Shown in pieces: positions 26,930 through 36,001 of a DNA stretch of 64,000 bases. The notes beneath the pieces are model-generated. The model was given only the letters and a program-made list of their open reading frames with translations, ran no database searches and was not told the DNA's origin. Every line of letters starts with the position of its first letter. The first letter of the stretch is position 1. A program made the position numbers and the translations under genes. Source of the DNA: Paraflavitalea pollutisoli (lineage in GTDB: Bacteria; Bacteroidota; Bacteroidia; Chitinophagales; Chitinophagaceae); the NCBI RefSeq assembly GCF_029360705.1, contig NZ_JARKMX010000008.1, positions 62,001 through 126,000 of the forward strand. The letters are read 5' to 3'.

Positions 26930-27382
26930 CTAGTGTTGTTTGATGTCGTTATACTGCCACAATACATTGATGATTTTCCATGCCCCATTTAATTTGACAA
27001 CGTGGATATAGTCGATCCATTCGTCGGCAATCAATTTTACAGAAGCGGTTCGCTCAGAAACGTCCAGTAATTTTACCTCTTTTTTTGGAGCTGTTGGAAA
27101 CTTATCGCCTTTTATGTTATAGCTTTCTGCCAGCAGGACCATCGATTCGGTGGTGGTTTCCCGAACATAGTCTTTACCGGTTGCTTTGTCTTTCCAGAAT
27201 GTTCTTTTAACCATCCTTGGATGCAAAGCCTGCTCCATTTGTGCAGGATTGGGTTTGTGTTGAGATTCAATATAATCAAGGGCTGCTTGCTTAATATCCA
27301 GGCTATCTTGCTTGGTCTGTCCAAAGATATTGCTGACACTCAGGAAAAGTACGCTGAATAAAATAGGCGATTTCAGGTTCAT
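26930..27382 (-). CDS. Secreted NTF2-like (putative lumazine-binding) protein
   Basis: 150 residues. An N-terminal signal peptide (about 1-21, ending ...SNIFGQ) directs it to the periplasm. The mature part has the cone-shaped NTF2 fold pattern: KQAALDYIESQ, LHPRMVKRTFWKD, ESMVLLAESYN, VKLLDVSERTASVKLIADEWIDYIHVVKLNGAWKIINVLW. This group is often called nuclear transport factor 2 family or putative lumazine-binding protein. No catalytic motif. Monocistronic in an AT-rich setting. Confidence 0.8.
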   Translation of the reverse strand: MNLKSPILFSVLFLSVSNIFGQTKQDSLDIKQAALDYIESQHKPNPAQMEQALHPRMVKRTFWKDKATGKDYVRETTTESMVLLAESYNIKGDKFPTAPKKEVKLLDVSERTASVKLIADEWIDYIHVVKLNGAWKIINVLWQYNDIKQH

Positions 27383-27679
27383 GCTGGTTGTAATGATTGA
27401 CGTTAGAGATGTTTTATCAAAATTTGGATTTGGGTCGTACTGCTATAGCCGAAAATGGTTCATGTATGCTATTATACACCTTTTTCTGACAGTGAAGAAT
27501 TTTGGTAATCCTTAGTTCAAGAATTCCTGTTTCGTTTGCCTCACTGTAAATAGTTTCAGATTATATTTTGGGTAATATGCAATGTCCGAAATTCACCTGT
27601 TAAATCAGCCCCTTGCTAAATAGTTTGAGATAGAATTGTGCCGGGGAATGTTCACTAAGATTCTATATTCGCGGAGTAG

Positions 27680-27907
27680 CTCTCGTATTATGGTGATTTT
27701 GATCAGAAGAAATATTTTGAAGCCAAGCCAAGAGAAATATATGTAGTTACCTATTCTGTTGGTGAAATAACTGCAGGCGTTATCGAAGTTGTATTTATGT
27801 TCAAAAATGCGCAATGGACTTGTTCGAAATCATCTTACCTGGACAGCGCCGAAAAGGTGCGGATGATAAACCGGCTTGAGCGGGAAGTGTTGAGTAAGAT
27901 GCATTAA
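27680..27907 (+). pseudogene. C-terminal remnant of a protein gene
   Basis: An open frame of 75 codons without an initiation codon, closed upstream by TAG at 27677-27679 and ending at TAA 27905-27907. Its translation is protein-like: LSYYGDFDQKKYFEAKPREI, then YVVTYSVGEITAGVIEVVFM and WTCSKSSYLDSAEKVRMINR, then a charged helical C-terminus. No family recognised. The first Met is deep inside, so this looks like the surviving end of a truncated gene. Confidence 0.45.
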
Positions 27908-27984
27908 GTATGTGCAGATAGCCATAGGGCGATCAATTCATTCTAAAGGCATAAACATCCTAAAAAGGTCAATTCGATTCCTTA

Positions 27985-28015
27985 AAATGCAAAACCCGCT
28001 ACTGAACTGGGTTTT
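27985..28015 (-). terminator. Terminator-like hairpin beyond the decayed tRNA copy
   Basis: AAAACCC at 27991-27997 pairs with GGGTTTT at 28009-28015 (11-nt loop). On the minus strand it is followed by GCATTTT. It occupies the same relative place as the terminators of the two intact tRNA genes. Confidence 0.5.
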
Positions 28016-28024
28016 ACATTTTTG

Positions 28025-28061
28025 TGGGAGTCGCCCCGCGCTATCGCGGCAAACCGCCGAC
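28025..28061 (-). pseudogene. Decayed third copy of tRNA-Val (3' end only)
   Basis: On the plus strand, TGTGGGAGT and AACCGCCGAC match the 3' end of the two intact tRNA-Val genes. The 11 bases between them in the tRNA (TGACGGGCTCG) are replaced by about 20 bases carrying a small hairpin CCGCG-CTAT-CGCGG. The rest of the tRNA is missing. Confidence 0.5.
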
Positions 28062-28069
28062 GTATAGAC

Positions 28070-28102
28070 AATAAAAAAGGCTCACTTTTCAGTGAACCTT
28101 TT
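28070..28102 (-). terminator. Terminator of the left tRNA-Val gene
   Basis: AAGGCTCACT / AGTGAACCTT with one mismatch and a 4-nt loop; followed on the minus strand by TTTTTTATT. Confidence 0.7.
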
Positions 28103-28105
28103 CTG

Positions 28106-28180
28106 TGGGAGTTGACGGGCTCGAACCGCCGACCCTCTGCTTGTAAGGCAGATGCTCTGAACCAACTGAGCTAAACTCCC
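28106..28180 (-). tRNA. tRNA-Val (anticodon TAC), copy 1
   Basis: 75 nt. It folds as GGGAGTT / AACTCCC acceptor, D arm GCTC / GAGC, anticodon stem TCTGC / GCAGA with loop CTTACAA (anticodon TAC, reads GUA), 5-nt variable loop, T arm GGCGG / CCGTC with TTCGAGC, and discriminator A. CCA is not encoded. Confidence 0.97.
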
Positions 28181-28233
28181 TTTTGTTCCTTTTATGTTTA
28201 CCCAGACTTTCAACAGGAACCATTTAAAGTCTG

Positions 28234-28272
28234 ATAAAAAAAGCAGCTACAACGTTTGTTATAACTGCTTCT
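28234..28272 (-). terminator. Terminator of the right tRNA-Val gene
   Basis: AAGCAG at 28241-28246 pairs with CTGCTT at 28265-28270, with inner pairing TA/TA and AAC/GTT. On the minus strand it is followed by a run of six T. Confidence 0.6.
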
Positions 28273-28275
28273 TTG

Positions 28276-28350
28276 TGGGAGTTGACGGGCTCGAACCGCC
28301 GACCCTCTGCTTGTAAGGCAGATGCTCTGAACCAACTGAGCTAAACTCCC
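28276..28350 (-). tRNA. tRNA-Val (anticodon TAC), copy 2
   Basis: Base-for-base identical to the copy 170 bp to the left across all 75 nt: same loop CTTACAA and discriminator A. A tandem duplication; the flanking sequences differ. Confidence 0.97.
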
Positions 28351-28503
28351 ATTTTATTTCCCAAACCCTACCGCTCTATCTCTTTCACTGTTACCCTGTT
28401 ATCGTTTGGGAGTGCAAAGATAAGGGTTGGGAGATTACTGCAAAATTTTTTCTGTCTTTTTTACGGGAAATTTTAAAACAAGCCCTCCCTAATGCGTTAA
28501 GTA

Positions 28504-28557
28504 GTAACCGTTCACGCCGCCATTGCTCACGGTACGGCCACCGACGTGAACGGTTAC
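28504..28557. repeat. 13-bp perfect inverted repeat just beyond the DUF5695 stop codon
   Basis: GTAACCGTTCACG at 28504-28516 and its exact reverse complement at 28545-28557, with a 28-nt loop. It begins 7 bp after the stop codon in the direction of transcription. There is no T-run on the minus strand, so it is not a standard terminator. Confidence 0.75.
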
Positions 28558-28564
28558 AAACGAA

Positions 28565-31354
28565 CTATCTGTTGCCGGTCTTTACCAGGCTGATGCCGGC
28601 GCTCGCAGCAGCTGGCACCGCCAGGGTAATGGTCGTACCAGTGGCCTGGAGCGAGACTTTCCGGGCCGTCCCCTGCCCTACCTGTAGGGTATAGTTTCCC
28701 GAAAAGCCCTTCAGGTAAACCAAAACCTCATGGGCATTGGCCGTGCGGTTTTCCAAAGTAAAACGAATACTGCCACCAGCCGGGTCGATCACCACCGGAG
28801 CGCCCGACTTAAAGCCATCGCGCTGCAGTTCAATATCCAGCTGCTGCTGGCCATTGCGGTAATAGATCTTTCTGCGAAGGCCGTCCTTCGGTACTACTTC
28901 CAGCCATTTATTCTTTTGTTGTAAATCACCTCCATAAGCTACCAATCCAAAGATGGGATCGTTGGTGACCACCGTTGCCGCCGTTCGCACAGCGCCGCCA
29001 AAGCCCAGGTCGATCTCTCCATCATAAAACCAGGGGCCACGGCCCTGTGGCTTTTGGATCCACGGGGTAGCGTATTGCTGTGGCTCAAAGGCCCAACCAC
29101 TGGCCCCATCATTCTCCTTACCAGGATACCAATACCCATAATTGCTTTCGGGCGTACCGGAATTGATCAAGGCAAACGAGCTCAGGTACGATTGATAACC
29201 CAGGCGGATATAATCTGCCGGGTCCTTGCTGAAGTTGAGGCCATAATCCAGGATCGACCAACCTCCCATCTGCGACATATAGCTCAGCGTATAACCGTCA
29301 CTCCTACCCCTGAAGTCGCTACCCAGGAAATAATAGGCCGGCTCTATAACACCCCGCAGCGCCATATTGGCCTGCGTTTGCCGGTCCATGAACTGCACAC
29401 CATCTTCTTTGCGGATAGTGGGGTGCGAATACCATTGCTTCGTTTTCTTGTCCAGCCACAGGTTGCTGTCTGGTTGCATCTCGTTTTGCACGGCATACCT
29501 GGCCAGCGCATGACTCGACTCAAATGCCGTGGCATCGATCGCATATTCGGAGCGAAAAGGATACTTGTCATCATACACAAAATACTTGACCTTCTTCTCC
29601 CATTCCCTGGTCAGGAAAGCAGCATCTTCGGTAAAGCCTTCCCGTTGCAGGTCTTTGATCAGGTCGGGTAGCAACAACTCGTTGTAACAACCCCATTTAT
29701 AGATCTCGTACCAGGGAAGGATCTCATAGGGATATTTGAAATAAGCAATGGCTGTTTGCCGCGCCCTTTCGAGGTATCCTTTCTTGTCGAGGTAATGCGT
29801 CATGTGGGGGTACATGGTCGCAATCTGGTACATATGATAATAGAGCATGAAAATATGCGGATAGTCGTAGGAGCGCCACACATGCATCTTAAACTTGCTG
29901 GTGTCGTTGATGTCGGGCTGTCTTTTTTCGTTGTCGCGATTCACCTTCCAGCTTGGAGTACCATATACGCCATACGGATAAGGCTTCTCCTGATCCGTTC
30001 TTTGTAAGCCACCCCACACAAAATTTTTAAGGTAATATTCCAGCGCATCGATCTGCTTTTGATCGGGATAAGCGACGTTGACCGCTGCCAGGAAAGGCGC
30101 TTTACATAGGCCGGGATCATCGCAGGTAAGTACATAACTGAGGCGGCTGGTATCGAAGAAATCGCCATTGTCCGGACCACGTAACTGGGCATTCTTCATA
30201 TCATACACGCCAAACAAGCCATTGTACCATTTGGAGGGATCGGTGTGTTGCTGCCGGTTGACGATAAAGGAAGCCCGTTTTTTATACAGCGTTTCCAGTG
30301 GTTCGGTCACAAAGAACTCCAGGTAGGTTTTATAGTTATTGCCATACGTCACCGTGATCCTATTCTCGCCCAAGCGGCTGAACCGGATCTTATACAGCTT
30401 AGTGCCTGGTTGTTTTTCGCCTGCATAAGTCACTTTGGTACTGGCGCTGAATTCCGGTAGTACAGCAGTGATCTTTTGTTGGGTGCGCAGCGCGATGGTA
30501 GCCTCGAGATCGGTCGGAATACTCATACCCGGCATCACCTGCACATCGATCAGGCCTTCTTCCACCAGTATGTCGCGTATCTCATTGTAGTTATTGGCCC
30601 ACCGTAACCGGAACGAATAGCTGGTCGTAGCCTTGCCTTCGATAAAGCCGGTAGTATGTGGCTGCCGCCAGTTGCCACGCAACTCCTGGTTGCCGGTCAG
30701 CGACGAGTGGATATAGGCGTTGAAAGTGCCACGGTCTCGTGGCGAGGTATTGAAGTACTCGAGTGAAGTGCCGGGCAACGGAACCATCACCAGGTAAGGG
30801 CCCAGGCCGGTTGGCCGCTCCCAGAATATGAATGAGTTGTTGCCTGATATAAAGTGATGTTTGACGACGCGCTGTTCAAATATCTCGATGGGGTTTTCTC
30901 CACCGCCACTATTATAGGTAAGGGGAATCACCAGGTCTTCGATGCGGATCGTACTGGCTGTTGTGTTGTGGAGATTGATCTGCCAGGTGAGGGCGTTTTT
31001 GTCGAGGGAAAATGATTGCGTGATCTGCAGCGCTTTGCCCGACTTTACTTCCGGCGACCAACTACTCACCCTGGTACCGTTTTGCGAAACCGTCGTTTCG
31101 CTGCTAGTGGAAGCCAGCACCGTATCCAGTTTCCTGCCCTGAAAATACCGGGCTACGACTTCGCCAAACACCCTACCCCGCCTGATATAATTGGTGGCAT
31201 GCACATCGTTGGTCCTGGATAGCTCGCCAATGCCGTACCGGTCTGTCTTCAGAGTAAAGGTGGCGTTGGTGAGCGGTTGAGGAGCGGTCGTTTGTGCAGG
31301 GGCAGTTTGAAACAGCAATATACCCAGCAAACCCGCAAGGCCTGTCTTTCTCAT
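28565..31354 (-). CDS. Secreted DUF5695 family protein (probable carbohydrate-active)
   Basis: 929 residues with a signal peptide (about 1-20, GLLGILLFQTAPAQ). The N-terminal ~350 residues are beta-rich. The middle (about 390-780) has helical, aromatic-rich segments of the kind seen in (alpha/alpha)n toroid glycoside hydrolases and lyases, such as FVWGGLQRTDQEKPYPYGVY, WRSYDYPHIFMLYYHMYQIA and EYAIDATAFESSHALARYAV. A beta-rich C-terminus ends the protein. I recognise the DUF5695 family typical of Bacteroidota; a polysaccharide substrate is inferred from the fold pattern only. The stop is followed by an unusual inverted repeat. Confidence 0.8.
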   Translation of the reverse strand: MRKTGLAGLLGILLFQTAPAQTTAPQPLTNATFTLKTDRYGIGELSRTNDVHATNYIRRGRVFGEVVARYFQGRKLDTVLASTSSETTVSQNGTRVSSWSPEVKSGKALQITQSFSLDKNALTWQINLHNTTASTIRIEDLVIPLTYNSGGGENPIEIFEQRVVKHHFISGNNSFIFWERPTGLGPYLVMVPLPGTSLEYFNTSPRDRGTFNAYIHSSLTGNQELRGNWRQPHTTGFIEGKATTSYSFRLRWANNYNEIRDILVEEGLIDVQVMPGMSIPTDLEATIALRTQQKITAVLPEFSASTKVTYAGEKQPGTKLYKIRFSRLGENRITVTYGNNYKTYLEFFVTEPLETLYKKRASFIVNRQQHTDPSKWYNGLFGVYDMKNAQLRGPDNGDFFDTSRLSYVLTCDDPGLCKAPFLAAVNVAYPDQKQIDALEYYLKNFVWGGLQRTDQEKPYPYGVYGTPSWKVNRDNEKRQPDINDTSKFKMHVWRSYDYPHIFMLYYHMYQIATMYPHMTHYLDKKGYLERARQTAIAYFKYPYEILPWYEIYKWGCYNELLLPDLIKDLQREGFTEDAAFLTREWEKKVKYFVYDDKYPFRSEYAIDATAFESSHALARYAVQNEMQPDSNLWLDKKTKQWYSHPTIRKEDGVQFMDRQTQANMALRGVIEPAYYFLGSDFRGRSDGYTLSYMSQMGGWSILDYGLNFSKDPADYIRLGYQSYLSSFALINSGTPESNYGYWYPGKENDGASGWAFEPQQYATPWIQKPQGRGPWFYDGEIDLGFGGAVRTAATVVTNDPIFGLVAYGGDLQQKNKWLEVVPKDGLRRKIYYRNGQQQLDIELQRDGFKSGAPVVIDPAGGSIRFTLENRTANAHEVLVYLKGFSGNYTLQVGQGTARKVSLQATGTTITLAVPAAASAGISLVKTGNR

Positions 31355-31530
31355 TGTTTTGATTTATTGTCAATTTGACGATTAAACCAATGAGGTCCTT
31401 CGCCGTTTACCACAGATATCAATATCAGACAAGGATGCGGTAATTTATGCTGCCATTCCCCCGGGTAAAAGCAGGTATATATTAATGACAATTGAATTAT
31501 CGTGGCATCCCGGCCAGAGCCGGTGGACCG

Positions 31531-33909
31531 CTATTTTTTAACTTCTTTCTCCAACAATGCCCTGGCCCGCATCAGCGGATCGGCGGTCTGCAGCAACTTG
31601 TTCATCAACCGGCTGTTGTAGCCGGGATGGGCATCTATAAACGACTGAACCGCTGCCGCCGCTTCCGCAGTCTGGTGCATGCCCAACGTGGCTTGCAGAA
31701 AATTATACGGGAAGAAGATATCGCCGGTACGTTGCAGCTCTTCCAACAGGTCGAGCGAAGGCCGGATGTATTTGACGCTACCCACCCCTCTCAAAGGATG
31801 ATGCAGGTAGCCTACCGCTGTTACCACCCAGGCCTCTTTTTTCCTGTTCGCCAGGTCTTTCAGGCCCGCAAAGAAACGATCCCGCTCTGCGCTATCCGGC
31901 GACAAGGCGGGCTGCAGGTATTCCCACCGTAGTTTCTTATCGGGGTTCGATATCCGGGCCAGCTGGTCGCGCAGGATCTGCTTTGTTTGTGGATGGCTAC
32001 GTAAAGCCAACCCCGCTGCCAGGTCGGTATAATCGTCATCGGTCAGTTTCACCCCGGCCGGTGGTTCTTTCTTCAGCCAGATGGTCATCAGGGTATTCAT
32101 GCCCTGCACCGTGATCGCAATATTCGTATAGGTCTTGAAGAACTGTTTCTTCATACCCGGTTTCTCTGTCGAGGCTATGCGGTTGAGCAAGCCAGTCTGC
32201 AATTCCTCTGCCCTGGCGACACGCTGATCGGGTGTCAGGTACACCCACCAAATGCTTTGCAGCTGGCCTAGCAACAGTTGGTTGATCAGTTCATCTTTCT
32301 CCACCATCAAGGCTTGTTGGGCAAATGCCATCCAGGCTAACGGTGTGAGACCCCGACCATCAATGACGTTTTCAAACAAATTGATGTGCTGCAGCGCACG
32401 CAGGGCAGCGTCGGGCTCCTTATAGATCGCGGCAATACGGGTGGTGTCTATCGTAAACAATCCATACGTATCTCCCTGCGCATTAGCCAGCGCCTCATTT
32501 TTTATTGGCCTCCCGGCCTTATTGACCCACTGGTCATTCCAGGCCTGCAGGTCGACGGTGGTATTGGAGTCGAGTATGGCAATCAGATCGGGCCAGGTGG
32601 CATTGCTGTAGGCGAAACGGCGCAGGTATTGTTGTAGACCTTTTTGCAGCGACTCCTCCCCGATCAACCGTTCCAGTTGCTGCATCATGATGGGCGCCTT
32701 GTGGTATATAATATTACCGTACAAGCTGCCCGCTTCATTGAGGTTGTCGAGTGGCTGCCGGATGGGGTTGGCGCCTTTTGTACGGTCTACACTGTACGCT
32801 GCCGGGTAGTGATCGGTGATGAACTTAACCGCGGCATTGTCATCCGGAATGACTTTCGCCACGATCTTATCCGCCATGAAGTTCGCAAATACTTCTTTCA
32901 TCCATACGTCGTTGAACCATTGCATCGTCACCAGGTCGCCAAACCACATATGGGCGGTTTCATGTCCGATGAGGGAGGCGCGGCGTATCAACTGCGTACG
33001 GGTTGCACTGCTGTCGAGGAACAGGGAATTGGCATTGTACCAGATAGCGCCGGGGTGTTCCATTCCGCCAAACTGGAAATCGGGTATGGCTGCAAAACTA
33101 AACTTTTGAAAGGGATAACTGATCGCGGTATACCCTTCGAGCCATTGAAGCGATTGTGCATGCAGGTCGAAGATGGCGGGGATACTGGCGGCCAGTTTGG
33201 CACTGTCCGTCTCACGGTAAAAGAATTCCATCTCGCGGCCACCTGCCTGCATTTTCTTCACCTGGTAGCGACCGGCTGTAAAGGAAAAAAGATAAGTAGG
33301 GATAGTGCCCGATGGGGCAAAGGACCAGGTCGTTTTATCGTCTGCGGTAGTGATCTTTTGCAAGGGGCCATTGCTCATCGCCTGCCAGCCTTGTGGTATC
33401 GTGAGCGTGAGCGCAAAAGTGGCTTTCAGGTCGGGCTGATCAAAACAGGGAAAGGCCGTGCGGGCACGTTCCGGTACAAACAACGCATACATATAGTCCC
33501 CATTGCGATTGAGTGCGTCGTTGCCCGCCCTAAAGGCAATCTGCAAGGTATTGACGCCTTCTATGATCTTTTCGCCGGGAATCAGCAGGTGCTCATTTTC
33601 CTGCCGAACTTTGATGGATACGCCATTGACTTCTACTGTTTGTACGCTGCCCGCCGGCTGTTTGAAATCGAGCGCGAGTGTACCGCTGTCTTTCGTACTG
33701 GTAAATTCGATGGTCGCGGTAGCGGGTATCGCTTTGTCTTTTTCTGCAGGAATATCAAAGTTCAGCTGGTAGCGAACATTGGACAACTGGGCCTTGCGGT
33801 GCGTGGCGAGGGTCAACGGCACGCCGGCTGGGGGTGCCGGCGATGGCTGGCAGGCATAACCTCCAATCAGTACAAACAGAAAAACAGTAATACGTTGAAG
33901 CAACAGCAT
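31531..33909 (-). CDS. M1 family metallopeptidase, lipoprotein
   Basis: 792 residues. Lipoprotein signal with lipobox GGYAC (Cys 20). M1 gluzincin motifs: substrate-anchoring GGMEH at 281-285 (GxMEN in most members; here His replaces Asn), zinc motif HETAH at 316-320 and third ligand E339 in WMKEVFANF. The order N-terminal beta saddle, catalytic domain and helical C-terminal domain fits an ERAP/PepN-like aminopeptidase of normal length. It should trim peptides in the periplasm or at the cell surface. Monocistronic. Confidence 0.92.
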   Translation of the reverse strand: MLLLQRITVFLFVLIGGYACQPSPAPPAGVPLTLATHRKAQLSNVRYQLNFDIPAEKDKAIPATATIEFTSTKDSGTLALDFKQPAGSVQTVEVNGVSIKVRQENEHLLIPGEKIIEGVNTLQIAFRAGNDALNRNGDYMYALFVPERARTAFPCFDQPDLKATFALTLTIPQGWQAMSNGPLQKITTADDKTTWSFAPSGTIPTYLFSFTAGRYQVKKMQAGGREMEFFYRETDSAKLAASIPAIFDLHAQSLQWLEGYTAISYPFQKFSFAAIPDFQFGGMEHPGAIWYNANSLFLDSSATRTQLIRRASLIGHETAHMWFGDLVTMQWFNDVWMKEVFANFMADKIVAKVIPDDNAAVKFITDHYPAAYSVDRTKGANPIRQPLDNLNEAGSLYGNIIYHKAPIMMQQLERLIGEESLQKGLQQYLRRFAYSNATWPDLIAILDSNTTVDLQAWNDQWVNKAGRPIKNEALANAQGDTYGLFTIDTTRIAAIYKEPDAALRALQHINLFENVIDGRGLTPLAWMAFAQQALMVEKDELINQLLLGQLQSIWWVYLTPDQRVARAEELQTGLLNRIASTEKPGMKKQFFKTYTNIAITVQGMNTLMTIWLKKEPPAGVKLTDDDYTDLAAGLALRSHPQTKQILRDQLARISNPDKKLRWEYLQPALSPDSAERDRFFAGLKDLANRKKEAWVVTAVGYLHHPLRGVGSVKYIRPSLDLLEELQRTGDIFFPYNFLQATLGMHQTAEAAAAVQSFIDAHPGYNSRLMNKLLQTADPLMRARALLEKEVKK

Positions 33910-34054
33910 ACAGGAATGGTATAAGCCGGCAAATTATGGACTAAGCGCCAAATAACGGCGGCCCTGGCGGAAGAATTACCAGTAACCATCAAGCACGATC
34001 AGGCGGTCTGTATATTGACCGGTGGTAATCGGCGCAGCGTCACGGTCAATGGAC

Positions 34055-35437
34055 CTATGCCTGGGCCTTCCAGGTCACTTTTTTATGGGGGTATTTTTCG
34101 ATGTGTTGGTACACCAGTCCGCGGATATAATCGTTTTCAGGGTAACGGGTCAGGTAGCCTTTCAGCGAGTCCATATCATGCACCGAACAATCCTGTGGCA
34201 GGTAGCCCATGCCATAAAAGCGACCTTTTTCAATGAGGATACAGCTTTGCTCGATGGACTCCTGTCCTTCGTCCACCACGGCAAAGGTGGGCAGGTTTTC
34301 GTCGAGGAAGTCGAGTGCCTGGTTCACGCGGAAGTTGTAATGCACAGCCGATTCCGTACGCTGGCAGGCACCATGACAGGTTCCTTCTTCCATGCCGGTA
34401 CAATCGACATGGTCTTTCTGCATGTTGCACAACTTCGGACAAAGCTCATAAGTCTCCATCAGTTTGCGCAGCATACGGTGTCCTTCCAGTAACAGGTTGA
34501 ACGTATAGATAGGTGTCAGGCTTTTTTTGATCTTGTCGATGGCAAGCCGCTGGTAGCCATTGCGGTCTTCATATACATAAAGGCCAAAAGAGGGCGTGAA
34601 GCGTTTCTGGCTGCTGTTGTGTGGTGGCCATAGGCGTTTGATCTCTACACTCTCCAGGATGAATGCCATGAGCTCGGTGGCACAGGTTTGAAACGTGATG
34701 CTGTGAATATTGCGGAGGAACTCCTGGCGTTGGCGGCCGGCTCCATTATGGGTGAAGTGGCTGCGTACACGATAGCGCAGGTTTTTCGCTTTGCCTACAT
34801 AAAGCACCTTGCCTTTCTGATCGTGGAAATAATATACCCCAGGCGTATAGGGCAAGCTCTCCACCTGCTCTTTGGGCAGGTGTGGCGGCAGGGATTGTTC
34901 TTTGGCGCCTTTCTTGACGTACTGCTGGATATGATCGATGGCGCCGTTCTGTAACAACAACTCGAACAACCGGACGGTGGCAGCAGCATCTCCCATCGCG
35001 CGGTGGCGATTCTCCATGGCGATGCCCAGGCTTTGGCAAAGATTACCGAGGCTGTAGGAGCGATGTCCGGGAAACACTTTCCGCGACAACCGCACCGTAC
35101 AGAGTTTATTGTTCGAGAGTTCGTAGCCTGCCTGCGACAGGTGGTGTTTCAGAAACGAGTAGTCGAAGTTGACGTTGTGGGCGATAAAGACATTCCCTTC
35201 CAGCAGCGCGTGGATCTGTGGGGCGATGTCTTCAAAGCGCGGGGCATCTTCCACCATATCGGGAGTGATGCCGGTGAGTACCTGTATATAATGCGGGATG
35301 GGACGCTGCGGGCGGATCAGACTTTCGAACCTGTCCACTACTTTTTCCCCGTCATGCAACACAATAGCCACTTCCGTTATGTCGTTATTAGCAGCATAAC
35401 CGCCAGTGGTTTCTATATCGACGATGGCATAGATCAT
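34055..35437 (-). CDS. DEDDh 3'-5' exonuclease fused to a GIY-YIG nuclease domain
   Basis: 460 residues. An N-terminal DnaQ/PolC-like exonuclease has VDIETTGG (Exo I), FIAHNVNFDYSFL (Exo II) and HRAMGDAAAT (Exo III, DEDDh type). A UvrC-like GIY-YIG domain follows at about 200-285: TPGVYYFHDQKGKVLYVGKAKNLRYRV. A C-terminal part has Cys pairs (LCNMQKDHVDC, GTCHGACQ). The fusion is known from Bacteroidota and some Actinobacteria and is taken to act in DNA repair, but its exact role is unclear. Cytoplasmic. Confidence 0.92.
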   Translation of the reverse strand: MIYAIVDIETTGGYAANNDITEVAIVLHDGEKVVDRFESLIRPQRPIPHYIQVLTGITPDMVEDAPRFEDIAPQIHALLEGNVFIAHNVNFDYSFLKHHLSQAGYELSNNKLCTVRLSRKVFPGHRSYSLGNLCQSLGIAMENRHRAMGDAAATVRLFELLLQNGAIDHIQQYVKKGAKEQSLPPHLPKEQVESLPYTPGVYYFHDQKGKVLYVGKAKNLRYRVRSHFTHNGAGRQRQEFLRNIHSITFQTCATELMAFILESVEIKRLWPPHNSSQKRFTPSFGLYVYEDRNGYQRLAIDKIKKSLTPIYTFNLLLEGHRMLRKLMETYELCPKLCNMQKDHVDCTGMEEGTCHGACQRTESAVHYNFRVNQALDFLDENLPTFAVVDEGQESIEQSCILIEKGRFYGMGYLPQDCSVHDMDSLKGYLTRYPENDYIRGLVYQHIEKYPHKKVTWKAQA

Positions 35438-35596
35438 TCGGGGCTAAAGTTAAGAAGAAGGGCCTGTAATCGCGTAGATCAGACACACCGGTTTTTATCC
35501 ACGTACCGCACGAAGCGGGAGCCGCATGGACTCCTGTTGTCGCATACAACCCTGTGAGGACTTTGAGCCGGTCTTTAAACCTCAAAATCCATATCT

Positions 35597-35707
35597 ATGC
35601 AAAAGATCAACGCATCGAAAACTGCGGAGAACACCGTGCTGGTTGCAGCAGCCGTTCTCTACTTCACCGCCTTAATTCTTTTCTCGTTTTGGTTTACCCA
35701 AAGCTGA
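35597..35707 (+). CDS. 36-residue single-helix membrane miniprotein
   Basis: MQKINASKTAENTVLVAAAV and then LYFTALILFSFWFTQS: a polar N-terminus of about 13 residues followed by one strongly hydrophobic helix. Too short for usual gene finding. The ATG, stop and a strong terminator 33 bp on make a compact gene. The next plus-strand gene has the same size and architecture. Confidence 0.65.
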   Translation: MQKINASKTAENTVLVAAAVLYFTALILFSFWFTQS

Positions 35708-35740
35708 TTATCATTGATAATCAATAAGGATAGGTTTTTT

Positions 35741-35776
35741 ACCCGTAGGAGTCAATGCCCTGCGGGTATTTTTTTG
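35741..35776 (+). terminator. Terminator of the first miniprotein gene
   Basis: ACCCGTAGG / CCTGCGGGT (9 pairs, one G-T) with a 9-nt loop, then ATTTTTTT. Confidence 0.85.
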
Positions 35777-35789
35777 TTGATAGTTTGGC

Positions 35790-35820
35790 TTGCACTTTCC
35801 AAATCCTTGTATTACTTTTG
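35790..35820 (+). promoter_or_regulatory. Promoter of the second miniprotein gene
   Basis: TTG at 35790-35792, 20-bp spacer, TACTTTTG at 35813-35820: exact -33/-7 pattern. It predicts an untranslated leader of about 175 nt before the second miniprotein. The leader has no recognised riboswitch. Confidence 0.55.
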
Positions 35821-36001
35821 TTGCAGTGAGGCGATACCGATAGCCCGGCTTTCGTTACACGCTTTATACCCCCTGAATCGACTTACGTATCTTATTGATT
35901 GACCACCCCCTAGGAAATCTCCTCCCTCTGAAGACCTGCAAGTACTGATCGTACGTGAAATTCTTTTTAACACACACATTCATTTCAAAACACGTAGTCG
36001 T

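Larger units (their letters stand above)
27383..28024. other. AT-rich intergenic stretch with a gene remnant
   Basis: About 640 bp with no intact gene. It contains the protein remnant at 27680-27907 and ends in a minus-strand terminator-like hairpin before the tRNA array. The rest shows no coding signal. Confidence 0.5.

Noticed and set aside
28025-28061. Functional third tRNA gene
   Set aside because: Anticodon arm, D arm and 5' acceptor strand are absent.
32644-33924. 426-codon plus-strand frame antisense to the M1 aminopeptidase
   Set aside because: The opposite strand encodes a complete M1 protease with all catalytic residues.
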